Assembly (NCBI GenBank): GCA_033391075.1 | Contig: JAWPMV010000001.1 | Location: 6,014,001 to 6,078,000, forward strand | Direction of reading: 5' to 3' | Source of the DNA: Bacteroidia bacterium | GTDB lineage: Bacteria; Bacteroidota; Bacteroidia; J057 | DNA: 64,000 bases | Shown here: positions 26,930 to 35,087 of the stretch, in pieces | Numbering within the stretch: the first letter of the stretch is position 1 | Layout: every line of letters starts with the position of its first letter | Position numbers and translations under genes: made by a program | The notes under the pieces: generated by a model | Seen by the model: the letters and a program-made list of their open reading frames with translations, nothing else | What the model was told of the DNA's origin: nothing | Databases searched by the model: none

Positions 26930-28186
26930 CTAATCTTCCCTATATTCCTTCAGAAAATCTTCCTTTGACATCCGAACTCCTCTGGGCGCATAATCTCCCA
27001 TATAAAAGGGAGCTTCCGTCTCGGCAAAATCCTTCATACCTTCTTTGATCGGAGGAACAGCATCAATTTGTGCCTCAAAATCCGGCTTAGCCAGCATATG
27101 TCGAAATAGAATCAAAGCTTCTTTCCAGGGCATGTTCCATTCGAGAAAATTGTAGCCCAAAGCTTCACATCGCTTTTCCAATTCGAGATCAGCTGAAGCC
27201 AGAACGATGTGCACAATGCCCGCACTATCGACCAGTGCATCCTCGTCTTTCAGGGCATTGAAATTATAAGAAGCGGCATTGCCTAAATTGAAGGACCAGT
27301 ATCGAACTTCTGTTTGATTGATGTTTTCCGGTCCGGTGGTGTAACTGGGAGATTTGAAGCGAAAGAGATAGACCTCATCCTCCTGCTTTGTGATTCCTGC
27401 CAGCAAATAGCGATTATCATTATTCTCTATGAAGCCTTTGCTGTCAATGGCATGGAAAGGCAAAGCCGTAAGGGATTGCTCTTTCCCCAAACTTTCCAGA
27501 GAAGCTTCACTCTCCGTCTCATACAGCAGACTCAAGCGCTTGACCATTTTCGGCAAACTGAAATTTCGGACAATCATCCGGAGATTCAGCGCACGGGGAA
27601 GATTACTATTTTCAAAAGTCATTTCTCCTTCCTCCTCTTCAATCGTAAATGCTTCTACCGTCGGCAATTCAACTCCTCCCTGATCATCCACATTATAGTC
27701 GTACATCCGAATCACCATCGTCAGCAATTTCACATCATCCCTAAAGCTCAACATATTGGACAGTTCCTTGCCTTTGTAATGCTCAGGTACAATGTATACC
27801 GTATAGTCAGCACCCGTTTCTACACTGTCCTTATTTGCCACAAAGGGATTGGGGTTTCCCGAATCTGTTCCAATCTGATAATCCACCAAAGAACCCTGAG
27901 TGGCATTATCTCCCAGACTATAGACATTGAAACTGAAATAACGAGCATCAGGAAATTTTCCTTTAATCTTAAAACCAAGGTCTTGATTCGTTCGGGCGAG
28001 GGTATAGGTAAAATAATTGGCGTATTGATCCGGCAGGATGCCCACCGTTGTGTCTCGACCGATGTAGGATTCCCAAACGCTATTGTCCGGCTCCGAACTC
28101 CCCGAGTTCAGGTAGCTGATCAATCCAACATAAAGCAAGCCCAAAAAGAGGATCAGGCCCAGTAGTAGTTTTCCAAATTTTTTCAT
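26930..28186 (-). CDS. Membrane-anchored protein of unknown function, distantly DUF1254/DUF1214-like
   Basis: 418 residues. The N-terminal signal anchor (LLLGLILFLGLLYVGLISYL) is followed by a large extracytoplasmic beta-rich region. FPDARYFSFNVYSLGDNATQGS near residue 80 and EVRYWSFNLGNAASYNF near 305 resemble the repeated PDaRYxSFxxY / YWSf motifs of uncharacterised DUF1254/DUF1214-related proteins. No catalytic residues recognised. A long antisense open frame (27314-28165) is a shadow. It is separated from the next minus-strand gene by 190 nt that hold a perfect 36-nt palindrome and a repeat block. Confidence 0.65.
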   Translation of the reverse strand: MKKFGKLLLGLILFLGLLYVGLISYLNSGSSEPDNSVWESYIGRDTTVGILPDQYANYFTYTLARTNQDLGFKIKGKFPDARYFSFNVYSLGDNATQGSLVDYQIGTDSGNPNPFVANKDSVETGADYTVYIVPEHYKGKELSNMLSFRDDVKLLTMVIRMYDYNVDDQGGVELPTVEAFTIEEEEGEMTFENSNLPRALNLRMIVRNFSLPKMVKRLSLLYETESEASLESLGKEQSLTALPFHAIDSKGFIENNDNRYLLAGITKQEDEVYLFRFKSPSYTTGPENINQTEVRYWSFNLGNAASYNFNALKDEDALVDSAGIVHIVLASADLELEKRCEALGYNFLEWNMPWKEALILFRHMLAKPDFEAQIDAVPPIKEGMKDFAETEAPFYMGDYAPRGVRMSKEDFLKEYRED

Positions 28187-28272
28187 CTGATGATATGCTT
28201 ATCACCATGCTTGCGAGTGTAATCACTCAATATAGGGGAATTAAGCCTACCGCCGCAAGCCCGTTTCCCTTC

Positions 28273-28308
28273 AAAAGTAGGGGCAGCTCATGAGCTGCCC
28301 CTACTTTT
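28273..28308. terminator. Perfect 36-nt palindrome, probable terminator
   Basis: 18-bp arms with no loop: AAAAGTAGGGGCAGCTCA followed by its exact reverse complement. It starts with A4 and ends with T4, so it could act on either strand. It lies between two minus-strand genes and probably separates their transcription. Confidence 0.75.
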
Positions 28309-28320
28309 ATGAATAAATCA

Positions 28321-28377
28321 TTTGGCCTTGCGCGCGCATTCCCCTCCTGAGGGGAATGGCGACTGCGCGAAGGGGTT
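28321..28377. repeat. Second copy of the stop-codon-abutting repeat
   Basis: Contains the stem CATTCCCCTC/GAGGGGAATG at 28337-28358 flanked by GCGCGC and TGCGCGAAGGGG. Aligns over ~56 nt with 1659-1714, with most positions identical. Like that copy, it ends exactly at the stop codon of a minus-strand gene. Confidence 0.65.
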
Positions 28378-30048
28378 TTAATTCAGCACCACTTTCCTCG
28401 CAAAGCGAAATTCTTCTCCTTCAAAAGTGATGAGATAAAGTCCGGGACTCATGCCTAAGTCCTGAGCATTAACTTGAATCCGTTCTTCCTGACCGGCGAA
28501 CATAGTTCTACGAGCTACTTCTCCCAACTTCCTTCCCTGCAAATCAGATACAGATACCCTTACTTCTCCACTGATTTTTGGGCTAAAGTCTATGTGTAGG
28601 TTTTGATGGAAGGGGTTAGGGTAAAGTTTGAGTTCCTCAACGACTAGCTCTTCTTCTAGATTTGTTGTCATGCCTCCAAAGGTGATGTCAACAGGCACGA
28701 AAAATTCTCCCAAATCCATCGATTGATCTCCATTGGTCACTTTAAAGCGAATGTGATCGACCTTTACATCTCCTCCATTGATGGTGAAGAAATGATTGGC
28801 AGGACTAGCACCTGTTCCATAAAGCGGGGAACCCGAGGCTCCGTATCCAGGACTCAGCGCAGCATTGGTGAATGGTCTGGGGAATACCCGAATGTCTGCG
28901 CCTGTATTGTTCTCGATATCAAAGCTAACGTTCACGCGCTCTCCATTTTCCATACGCACAGGGCTTTGAGGACAAAGTTTGAGATTTTCGATGCTTACTT
29001 CTCCGAAAAAGTAGGTCACCGGGTAAAGGATTTCCAGATATTCTTCACTTTGATCCGGACTCACTGCTTTGAAGCGAATGTGGTCCACGTATTTATTTCC
29101 ACTACCAATGCTAAAATTACAGGAAAGGGAACCTGAGCCCGTATTCACGCCGGAACCACAAGCCGAATAACCTGGAGTCAAGCCATCGAGGGACCAGGGA
29201 CGAGGAAAGATACGTGCACCTGCCGTTTCAGTCGTTTCAAATGAATATTGGATTGTCCTGTTCTCTCCATTTGGAGAAAGGAGATCACCCATGGCAGTAA
29301 CATTAAAAATTTTTACCGTAGAGAAGTAAAGGTTTACCGGAATAAAAAACTGATCCAATTGTGTAGATTGATCGTCATTTAGTACGGTAACTCTGAGGGA
29401 GTCTACCCGCACATTTTTGCCAGAATTAATGGTAAAATTCACGGTTTGACTTCCGGTACCGCTAAAGCTTGGAGAACCCGAAGCTCCGTATCCGGCAGTC
29501 AAGGCTCCATCAGTAAATGGGCGAATAAAAATTCGATTACCTCCCGCATGATTGGCATTATAATCAAAGGTAATTTCAAATTGTTCTCCCAAAAGCAGAC
29601 TGGATACTTTAGGGTCATGGGAATAGGAAAAATGGTTGACCCCACTTTCACCAAAATGATATTCAACCGGAATCCACATTTCTCGAAGGATCGTGCTTTG
29701 ATCCGCATTGGTTACGCGTATCCGAATTTCATCTACGATCTGCTCAGTGGAATTGATGGTAAAGGTCCCATCGTCTGTACCGTTTCCACTGTACAAAGGC
29801 GACCCACTAGCAGCATATCCACTAGCCAAAGCCCCTCCACTAAAAGGACGAGCAAAAATTCGGGCACCGCTTGCTTCTGTGACTTCGTAATCAAATTCGA
29901 TTTTTACCTGTTCGCCGAAAGCGAAGCTGGCGACTCTGTTGTCTGGGATGAGTCTAATCCCACAAATGTCGGCTTGCGCCTGTAAGTTGTTTGTGTTTGT
30001 TAATAGGAGGAAATAGAGGAGGAGAGAGAAGGTTAATGTTTGTTTCAT
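28378..30048 (-). CDS. T9SS-exported protein with four repeated beta domains
   Basis: 556 residues with a signal peptide (FSLLLYFLLLTNTNNLQAQ). The body contains four ~105-residue repeats, each with a signature like IFARPFSGGALASGYAASGS, then SPLYSGNG, FTIN and VDxIRxRVTNxDQS. The repeats start near residues 25, 135, 240 and 350. The C-terminus is a type A T9SS sorting domain (LYPNPFHQNLHIDFS ... VSVSDLQGRKL ... GLYLITFEGEEFRFARKVVLN), so the protein should be exported and anchored or released at the cell surface. Function unknown; the repeats look like beta-sandwich adhesin or matrix modules. Confidence 0.85.
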   Translation of the reverse strand: MKQTLTFSLLLYFLLLTNTNNLQAQADICGIRLIPDNRVASFAFGEQVKIEFDYEVTEASGARIFARPFSGGALASGYAASGSPLYSGNGTDDGTFTINSTEQIVDEIRIRVTNADQSTILREMWIPVEYHFGESGVNHFSYSHDPKVSSLLLGEQFEITFDYNANHAGGNRIFIRPFTDGALTAGYGASGSPSFSGTGSQTVNFTINSGKNVRVDSLRVTVLNDDQSTQLDQFFIPVNLYFSTVKIFNVTAMGDLLSPNGENRTIQYSFETTETAGARIFPRPWSLDGLTPGYSACGSGVNTGSGSLSCNFSIGSGNKYVDHIRFKAVSPDQSEEYLEILYPVTYFFGEVSIENLKLCPQSPVRMENGERVNVSFDIENNTGADIRVFPRPFTNAALSPGYGASGSPLYGTGASPANHFFTINGGDVKVDHIRFKVTNGDQSMDLGEFFVPVDITFGGMTTNLEEELVVEELKLYPNPFHQNLHIDFSPKISGEVRVSVSDLQGRKLGEVARRTMFAGQEERIQVNAQDLGMSPGLYLITFEGEEFRFARKVVLN

Positions 30049-30134
30049 GATATGTTTTAAATTATGTGACCCTTAGGCGAGATTATGTTACCATCGCCGG
30101 AATATTTTCCGCTTGCCTAAGCGAAAAAATAGAA

Positions 30135-30168
30135 CAGGAGCAATCTGAGATGCTCAGAATTGCTCCTG
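30135..30168 (-). terminator. Intrinsic terminator after the GDG-repeat protein gene
   Basis: CAGGAGCAAT/ATTGCTCCTG with an inner CTGAG/CTCAG stem, 9 nt past the stop codon on the minus strand. Followed on that strand by TTCTATTTTTTCG. Confidence 0.8.
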
Positions 30169-30176
30169 CTTTTTAA

Positions 30177-31343
30177 CTACCTAATTATGATTAATTTGCT
30201 AAGCTGCTCGTTTCGAGAGCTTACCCGTACCTGATAGCTTCCTTCCGGAAGGCGTCTATTCAGATCAATCCCTGCTTCGAGAACCGGGGCATCACTTTGC
30301 CAATCATTCTCCCAAATCTTTCGGCCCTGCATATCGATGATTTCCAGATGAAAGCTTTCTCTTGCTTCTATACCAGAGAGCTTGAAATTGATATATTCTC
30401 CTGAATTTGGATTGGGGTAAAGTAAAAGTCTCCAGGCGGAAGGCGCTTCAAAATTCACCTCTACAATCTGTGAATAGGTAAAGGCTCCATCAAAATCTGT
30501 GGACTTCAATCGGTAGAAAGATGTACCGTCCAGAGGTTCTTCGTCTTTCGTTTCATAGGTTTGGATATCAGCTGTCGTACCCGCTCCGGCTACTTCATAG
30601 AGGCCTTCAAATAAGGCGGCATCTATGCTCCTTTCGACCGTAAAGAAATCATTGTTGAGTTCTGATTCGGTTACCCATTGCACTACAACATATTCGTTTT
30701 CCGGAAAGGCTTCGAAGGAAAGTAGAGTTACGGGGAAAGGAATGGCACTGCCTAAATAATCTGCTTTATCATTTCCGTCCCCATTGCCTCCGCTATAAAG
30801 TGCTGCCAGGTCTATCCCGGCTATAGAACTTTGAACGAAGGCCAAATCCTGTCCATCTCCATTTCCTCCAGCATACAGCATATCCAGCATGATTCCAGAT
30901 AAAAAACTCTGGGTGCTGAAGAAATCCTGACCATCTCCGGAACCTCCCGAATATAAAGCCGATGAAGATTGATTATTGAGAAATAATTGTGTCCTCATCA
31001 TATCCTGCCCATCTCCGTTTCCTCCGGCATACAAATTTGCCAAATCCGTTCCATCCAGATAAGCATTGATCGAAGTCCGATCCTGCCCATCTCCATATCC
31101 CCCGGAATACAATTGGCTACTCACTGCTCCATTGAGCCAGGATTGCGTATTGGCCCTATCCTGGCCGTCACCCGTCCCGCCACTGTAAAGAATATTTGTT
31201 CCAAGGGACTGACCTTGCAAATCAATCTGTATAGCTGAAGCCCGATCATTGCCGTCTCCTTCTCCTCCTTCATACTGGCCATATGAATAAGGATACCATA
31301 GCAACATAAGGAGGACGAGAGTCCCATGCGTTAACTTATGCAT
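30177..31343 (-). CDS. T9SS-exported protein with seven YxGGxGDGxD repeats
   Basis: 388 residues. The signal peptide (LVLLMLLWYPYSYGQ) is followed by seven tandem units of mostly 26 residues, each beginning YSGGxGDGQD or YAGGNGDGQD (about residues 24-205). The Gly/Asp-rich turns resemble Ca2+-binding repeats. Then comes a Bacteroidota FN3-like module (PFPVTLLSFEAFPENEYVV ... FYRLKSTDFDGAFTYSQIV) and a T9SS type A sorting domain (LLYPNPNSGEYINFKLSG ... GSYQVRVSSRNEQLSKLIIIR). Predicted cell-surface structural or adhesive protein. Only 27 nt separate it from the SUMF1-type gene upstream, so the two are probably in one transcript. Confidence 0.85.
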   Translation of the reverse strand: MHKLTHGTLVLLMLLWYPYSYGQYEGGEGDGNDRASAIQIDLQGQSLGTNILYSGGTGDGQDRANTQSWLNGAVSSQLYSGGYGDGQDRTSINAYLDGTDLANLYAGGNGDGQDMMRTQLFLNNQSSSALYSGGSGDGQDFFSTQSFLSGIMLDMLYAGGNGDGQDLAFVQSSIAGIDLAALYSGGNGDGNDKADYLGSAIPFPVTLLSFEAFPENEYVVVQWVTESELNNDFFTVERSIDAALFEGLYEVAGAGTTADIQTYETKDEEPLDGTSFYRLKSTDFDGAFTYSQIVEVNFEAPSAWRLLLYPNPNSGEYINFKLSGIEARESFHLEIIDMQGRKIWENDWQSDAPVLEAGIDLNRRLPEGSYQVRVSSRNEQLSKLIIIR

Positions 31344-31370
31344 AATTATGCTTATTGATCCTTAGGTGAA

Positions 31371-32876
31371 TTAGGGAGCCGAACGAACTGCTCTGAAACC
31401 TACCCGATTATTGACAATATTTGATGCAGTAGCAGCATCATCCCGATCTGAAACACGAGCGAAACTAGAACCAACAAGGTATCCGCCCCCCCGATATCCA
31501 ATAGAGCCTGTATATGCTGGCCAGCCTGTTACATTATGTTCCCCACTTACTGTTAAGTTACCATCTCCATGCAAAGCTGTATAGACTCTCCCTGCAGGAC
31601 TTCCAACAGTTACTGCACGTTCATAGACATTGCCACTCATTTCCATGATTCCATAATAAGTGCCTCCTGATTCTTCACGGCTTTTATTTATAGCACTCGC
31701 AGCAAATATCCCACAACGCACAGGCCCTCCAATGCTTCCAGCTGTAGTGCTATACATAGCATTTCCAATCAAGCTACCCGGATCAGCAATTCCTTCTGCA
31801 GGAGTTCCGTCATTTGAAAGGCTATAGTTGGATGCAGGTGAATAAATATCAGCACTGCCCCAGGCAAATTCATCCGGAACGGCTAGCTGTGTACCGCGAC
31901 AAGCTTTTTCAAATTCCAGTTCGGTCATCAAGCGAAGTCCCGACCAATCGAGATAGGCAAGAACATCCTGATTACTGACATAATTCAGGGCTCTGTCTGG
32001 AGAGCTGCTTGTAGCACTTCCGCTGGTATAGGAAATCGTATTTCTGGCTACCTCAGTATCTGAATTTTTATGATTGGAGTTGGTAATATCCCGATCCGTC
32101 TTTTGGCTTGTTGTCAAGGTATTAAAGAAGTCGACATATTGTCCCTGGCTCACCTCATATTTCATACAATAAAAGGCATTGAATCCCTTGGGGAAAGCAG
32201 CGGGAATAGGTCCCAATTGATCTCCCGATCCTATCACTGAGCTGTAGTATAGATTTCCAATAGTATTGGAAACATTAATCGCGTTTTCTGAACTAACCGT
32301 ATAGGGTACAGCCAAAATCCCATTTCGGAATTTTCCGGCACTTGTACTCCCGGCTCCATCTCCCAGCCGGAAACTTCCTTGAGGAATATAAACCATCTCA
32401 ATGGCAAATACCTGTATATCTACCAACTGTCCGTCGGCTACTCCATCGCTTCCATAATTCCACAATAAGCGTAAATCGGAATAACTCACATCTCCACTTC
32501 CATCAGCATCTCGGTAAATAAAAGCTCCTCTGCCATCAGAGGGAGTTGTAATGACACTTCCAGCTGCTTCCAAATGTCCGTCATTGGCAGCAATTCCATC
32601 TACAAAGTTTAAACTTGCGTGTTGCCAATCACCACCACTAGGACGAAACTTCACAAAGACCCAGGCCGCATCCCAATTGGATGGACCCACACTAATTCGC
32701 CAGGAATTTTCCCAAGCGAGATCAAATTGAACTTGTACGGTTTGGTCTGTGGTGTTCTGCCCGGTGAGGCTGACATTCGATACTTCTACATTGTTTGCGT
32801 GTAGGGAAGAGGTAAAAAAGAGCAATAGTAAGCAGCTAAGGGCATAGTATGCCCTGTGAGCAATGTTTCTTTTCAT
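31371..32876 (-). CDS. Secreted formylglycine-generating-enzyme (SUMF1) family protein
   Basis: 501 residues with a signal peptide (ALSCLLLLFFTSSLHAN). An N-terminal beta domain (~28-165, SLTGQNTTDQTVQVQFDLAW, YRDADGSGDVSYSDLRLLW) precedes the FGE-sulfatase fold. The fold starts at MVYIPQGSFRLGDG, continues with YCMKYEVSQGQYVDFFNTL and GLRLMTELEFEKACRG, and ends with GYRGGGYLVG ... RVGFRAVRSAP. No sulfatase gene is nearby, and this subgroup lacks clear evidence of the FGE active-site cysteine pair, so the fold may serve as a binding module. First gene of the run of three secreted proteins. Confidence 0.83.
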   Translation of the reverse strand: MKRNIAHRAYYALSCLLLLFFTSSLHANNVEVSNVSLTGQNTTDQTVQVQFDLAWENSWRISVGPSNWDAAWVFVKFRPSGGDWQHASLNFVDGIAANDGHLEAAGSVITTPSDGRGAFIYRDADGSGDVSYSDLRLLWNYGSDGVADGQLVDIQVFAIEMVYIPQGSFRLGDGAGSTSAGKFRNGILAVPYTVSSENAINVSNTIGNLYYSSVIGSGDQLGPIPAAFPKGFNAFYCMKYEVSQGQYVDFFNTLTTSQKTDRDITNSNHKNSDTEVARNTISYTSGSATSSSPDRALNYVSNQDVLAYLDWSGLRLMTELEFEKACRGTQLAVPDEFAWGSADIYSPASNYSLSNDGTPAEGIADPGSLIGNAMYSTTAGSIGGPVRCGIFAASAINKSREESGGTYYGIMEMSGNVYERAVTVGSPAGRVYTALHGDGNLTVSGEHNVTGWPAYTGSIGYRGGGYLVGSSFARVSDRDDAATASNIVNNRVGFRAVRSAP

Positions 32877-33262
32877 GTTTTACAGGTTTATTTCTAAGTA
32901 TTGTTGGGATGAGGCATTGCGCTATTTGCCTCCTTCGAAACCGGCTTCGATTAGACTAACGGATGAGAAAAGATTTTTACAGCAGCTTCTGAAAAACAAT
33001 CCTGCTTTTTGCGTCCTGGAGATGAAAGGGCTATGGGCGCGGGCTTTGGTTTAGCCCTTCAGATTCTTTATTCCTGAGCAAAAAAAAGGATCTGTAGCTT
33101 TCCAAAATTTGCAAAGAATTCCCCAAGCACTCATTTACTCCTACCAACTACTCATTTAGCCGAAGGAATTATAAAGGTCTTTTGCACCTTGAGATCAACA
33201 AACAAACACACAGTCATATAGCTCCTAACACAAGCTACATTCACATAGCAAACACAGATAAT
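32877..33262. repeat. Gene-free 386-nt divergent region with a repeat hairpin
   Basis: No gene supported. A stem AAGGGCTA/TAGCCCTT at 33026-33059 is followed by GATTCTTTATTCCTGAGC, then A-rich sequence and AGGATCT. This downstream block resembles 36652-36684 (GAATCTTTAGTCCTGAAC, then AGGATCT), suggesting a shared dispersed element. Promoters for the two divergent genes must also lie here, but none matches the consensus well. Confidence 0.45.
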
Positions 33263-33913
33263 ATGCAAACGAAAGCAGAAAATTTCATCCTCGACATGCA
33301 ACCGATCTCGGTTTATATTTATCTACTCCTGTGCAGCCTCGCTTGTATAAGCATGGCATGCTCAACAGCAGAATCCGCGAATAATACAAACACAGTTCAA
33401 TCACGTTCAATCGAAGAAGCCCATGAAATCGTTCCTGAAAACCAATATAATCTGGGAGAAAAAGCTCCTGAATTTACACTTACAGATCTCGACGGATCCA
33501 CAAAACGTCTCTCAGACTACGCAGGAAAATTCCTCGTCATCCACTTCGCCACTACCTGGTGTCCCTTTTGCAATGCGGAAGCCCCTACCCTTGAGAAGAT
33601 CTCTCAGCAATACAAGGATCAGGATGTAGAAGTACTAATCATTGATGTAAAAGAAGACAAAAAGCTCGTACAGGAAAAACTTCAGAATAGATTCAATTTC
33701 AGCTTCCCCATCTTGTTGGATGCTGAAGGTAAAGTAGCCGCTTCTTATGCGCCTGAAGGAGTTTTGCCAGACCTGACAAGAGATGAAGTTGTACTTGCTT
33801 CAAACTTGCTCATTGATCCCGAAGGAAAGATTCAATTCTATTCCTTGCTGGACTCCAAGGACTTTGATGCTGAATTGGTGGCCCTTCAAGAAAGGCTTCA
33901 TGAACTCTTATAA
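33263..33913 (+). CDS. TlpA-like thioredoxin-fold lipoprotein
   Basis: 216 residues from ATG 33263. The ATG at 33296 is an alternative, and a more upstream TTG is less likely. A lipoprotein signal (YIYLLLCSLACISMAC) is followed by an AhpC/TSA-Redoxin fold. Motifs: APEFTLTDLDGSTKRLSDYAGK, FATTWCPFCNAEAPTL (active-site CPFC), VLIIDVKEDKK, FPILLDAEGKVAASYAPEG and a closing NLLIDPEGKIQ. It probably reduces periplasmic disulfides or resolves oxidised thiols. The next gene, encoding a DsbD-alpha-like domain, overlaps it by 14 nt, suggesting an electron-relay pair. Confidence 0.88.
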   Translation: MQTKAENFILDMQPISVYIYLLLCSLACISMACSTAESANNTNTVQSRSIEEAHEIVPENQYNLGEKAPEFTLTDLDGSTKRLSDYAGKFLVIHFATTWCPFCNAEAPTLEKISQQYKDQDVEVLIIDVKEDKKLVQEKLQNRFNFSFPILLDAEGKVAASYAPEGVLPDLTRDEVVLASNLLIDPEGKIQFYSLLDSKDFDAELVALQERLHELL

Positions 33914-34376
33914 AATATTCCTCCTGCTCTTGCTCCCTTTACAGGGATGGGGGCAGGAAAATTTTTTGCGTTTTCTCCCGGAAGAAAGTAAGATTATACG
34001 TACAGCAGATTGTCAGAGTATGCGTCTGAGTTTTCTGATAGAACAGGGATTTTACATACAGGCCAATGAGGTCTTGAATGAAAATTTTATCCCCACACAA
34101 ATACAGCTAGAAAACAGACTTCCTATTGAGGTAGAGAAAGTGCTCTTTCCCAAAGCAGCTATCATCTTGCTCGGAGGTATAGAAAGGACAGCTGTTTTCC
34201 AGGGAAAAATAGAAGTCTGGATAGAATTTGAGTCTAATTCCTTCTCATCCATACCCATTGAGCAGCTGAAAGGCTCCATTCTATACCAGGCCTGTAATAA
34301 GCAAAAGTGCTTCTTTCCCAGACAACTTGCCTTCGAACTACAGCCCCTAAAAGGCCCTAAAGTGTTAATGCCCTAA
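33900..34376 (+). CDS. Stand-alone DsbD alpha-domain (DsbD N-terminal) protein
   Basis: 158 residues from ATG 33900, which gives a signal peptide (IFLLLLLPLQGWGQ). The C-terminal part matches the DsbD N-terminal immunoglobulin-like domain: VWIEFESNSF, then LKGSILYQACNKQKCFFPRQL, with the redox pair in the CxxxxC arrangement of DsbD-alpha active sites. The transmembrane beta and thioredoxin gamma domains of full DsbD are missing. It overlaps the thioredoxin-like lipoprotein gene by 14 nt and the convergent HD-domain gene by 20 nt. Likely a periplasmic thiol shuttle partnered with the preceding protein. Confidence 0.78.
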   Translation: MNSYKIFLLLLLPLQGWGQENFLRFLPEESKIIRTADCQSMRLSFLIEQGFYIQANEVLNENFIPTQIQLENRLPIEVEKVLFPKAAIILLGGIERTAVFQGKIEVWIEFESNSFSSIPIEQLKGSILYQACNKQKCFFPRQLAFELQPLKGPKVLMP

Positions 34377-34941
34377 GAAGCACTGCTTCATATACTTCAA
34401 TCTCCGGGATTTCCAGGCCTACTGTTTTGGCCTGGTCATCCCATTTTCTGAGTTGAATGGCTTCTTGAAAATGAGGATGTGCCTCAAAATTCTTTTGCTC
34501 GCTTTCATCCATATCTCCCCCTTGCAGTCTGAAACTCTTCTGGGAAGCCGAGGAAAGCCCTTCAAAATATTGCTTATCCGTCGTACAGATATAGCGTTTG
34601 GCTTCTACATGCAAGCGAATAGGTTCCGTAACCGAGGCAGGAAAGAATTCGGCAAGAAAACTCGCACCCAGATTTTCATGAAAATCATCCTTTTCCGTAG
34701 GATTGATATCACCTTCCATATCTTCAGCCAACATATGCCCCATGTCATGTAGTAGGGCCGCACTCAACATGAAATGATTGGCATTTTGGCGGGAGGCCAG
34801 GGCTGCACTCTGAAGCGCATGCTGATATTGGCTTACATCCTCTTCATAATGGGCCTGGCCCTTTTCTTTCATGTACTGAAACAAGAGAGAGATTCTAGCC
34901 TGAGGATGGGCTTCATGCAAGTCTTGACGTAGAATTTTCAT
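34357..34941 (-). CDS. PhnZ-like HD-domain protein (phosphonate-degradation HDIG oxygenase family)
   Basis: 194 residues from ATG 34941. The metal-binding HD core includes YQHALQSAALA, SAALLHDMGHML and HENLGASFLAEFF. Also present are LHVEAKRYICTTDKQYFEGLSSASQKS, RLQGGDMDESE and LRKWDDQAKTVG, which together are the signature of PhnZ-type HD oxygenases. PhnZ oxidatively cleaves the C-P bond of 1-hydroxy-2-aminoethylphosphonate using a di-iron site. No PhnY hydroxylase or transporter is adjacent, so the substrate here is uncertain. It is convergent with the DsbD-alpha gene. Confidence 0.8.
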   Translation of the reverse strand: MKILRQDLHEAHPQARISLLFQYMKEKGQAHYEEDVSQYQHALQSAALASRQNANHFMLSAALLHDMGHMLAEDMEGDINPTEKDDFHENLGASFLAEFFPASVTEPIRLHVEAKRYICTTDKQYFEGLSSASQKSFRLQGGDMDESEQKNFEAHPHFQEAIQLRKWDDQAKTVGLEIPEIEVYEAVLLRALTL

Positions 34942-35087
34942 TATATATAGCAATTTAAAGTTAGGATCAGCTCAAGCTTTCTTTCTCTTCCAATTTCTCA
35001 TTATAATCGCTCATTTGCAGCAAATGGAACATGATTTTTCCTAATTTTAAACTTTGTTAAAATCAGCGATAACCAAAATCACATACA

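Noticed and set aside
27314-28165. 283-codon plus-strand open frame opposite the 26930-28186 gene
   Set aside because: The product is rich in Ile/His/Arg with no signal peptide or motif; the minus-strand gene has a clear signal anchor and protein-like composition.
31371-32876. SUMF1-type protein as a true sulfatase-activating enzyme
   Set aside because: No sulfatase gene or clear catalytic Cys pair was seen; the fold alone does not prove FGE activity.
32863-33054. 63-codon open frame in the gap before the thioredoxin-like gene
   Set aside because: It overlaps the start of the SUMF1-type gene on the other strand and a repeat hairpin; the product has no conserved look.
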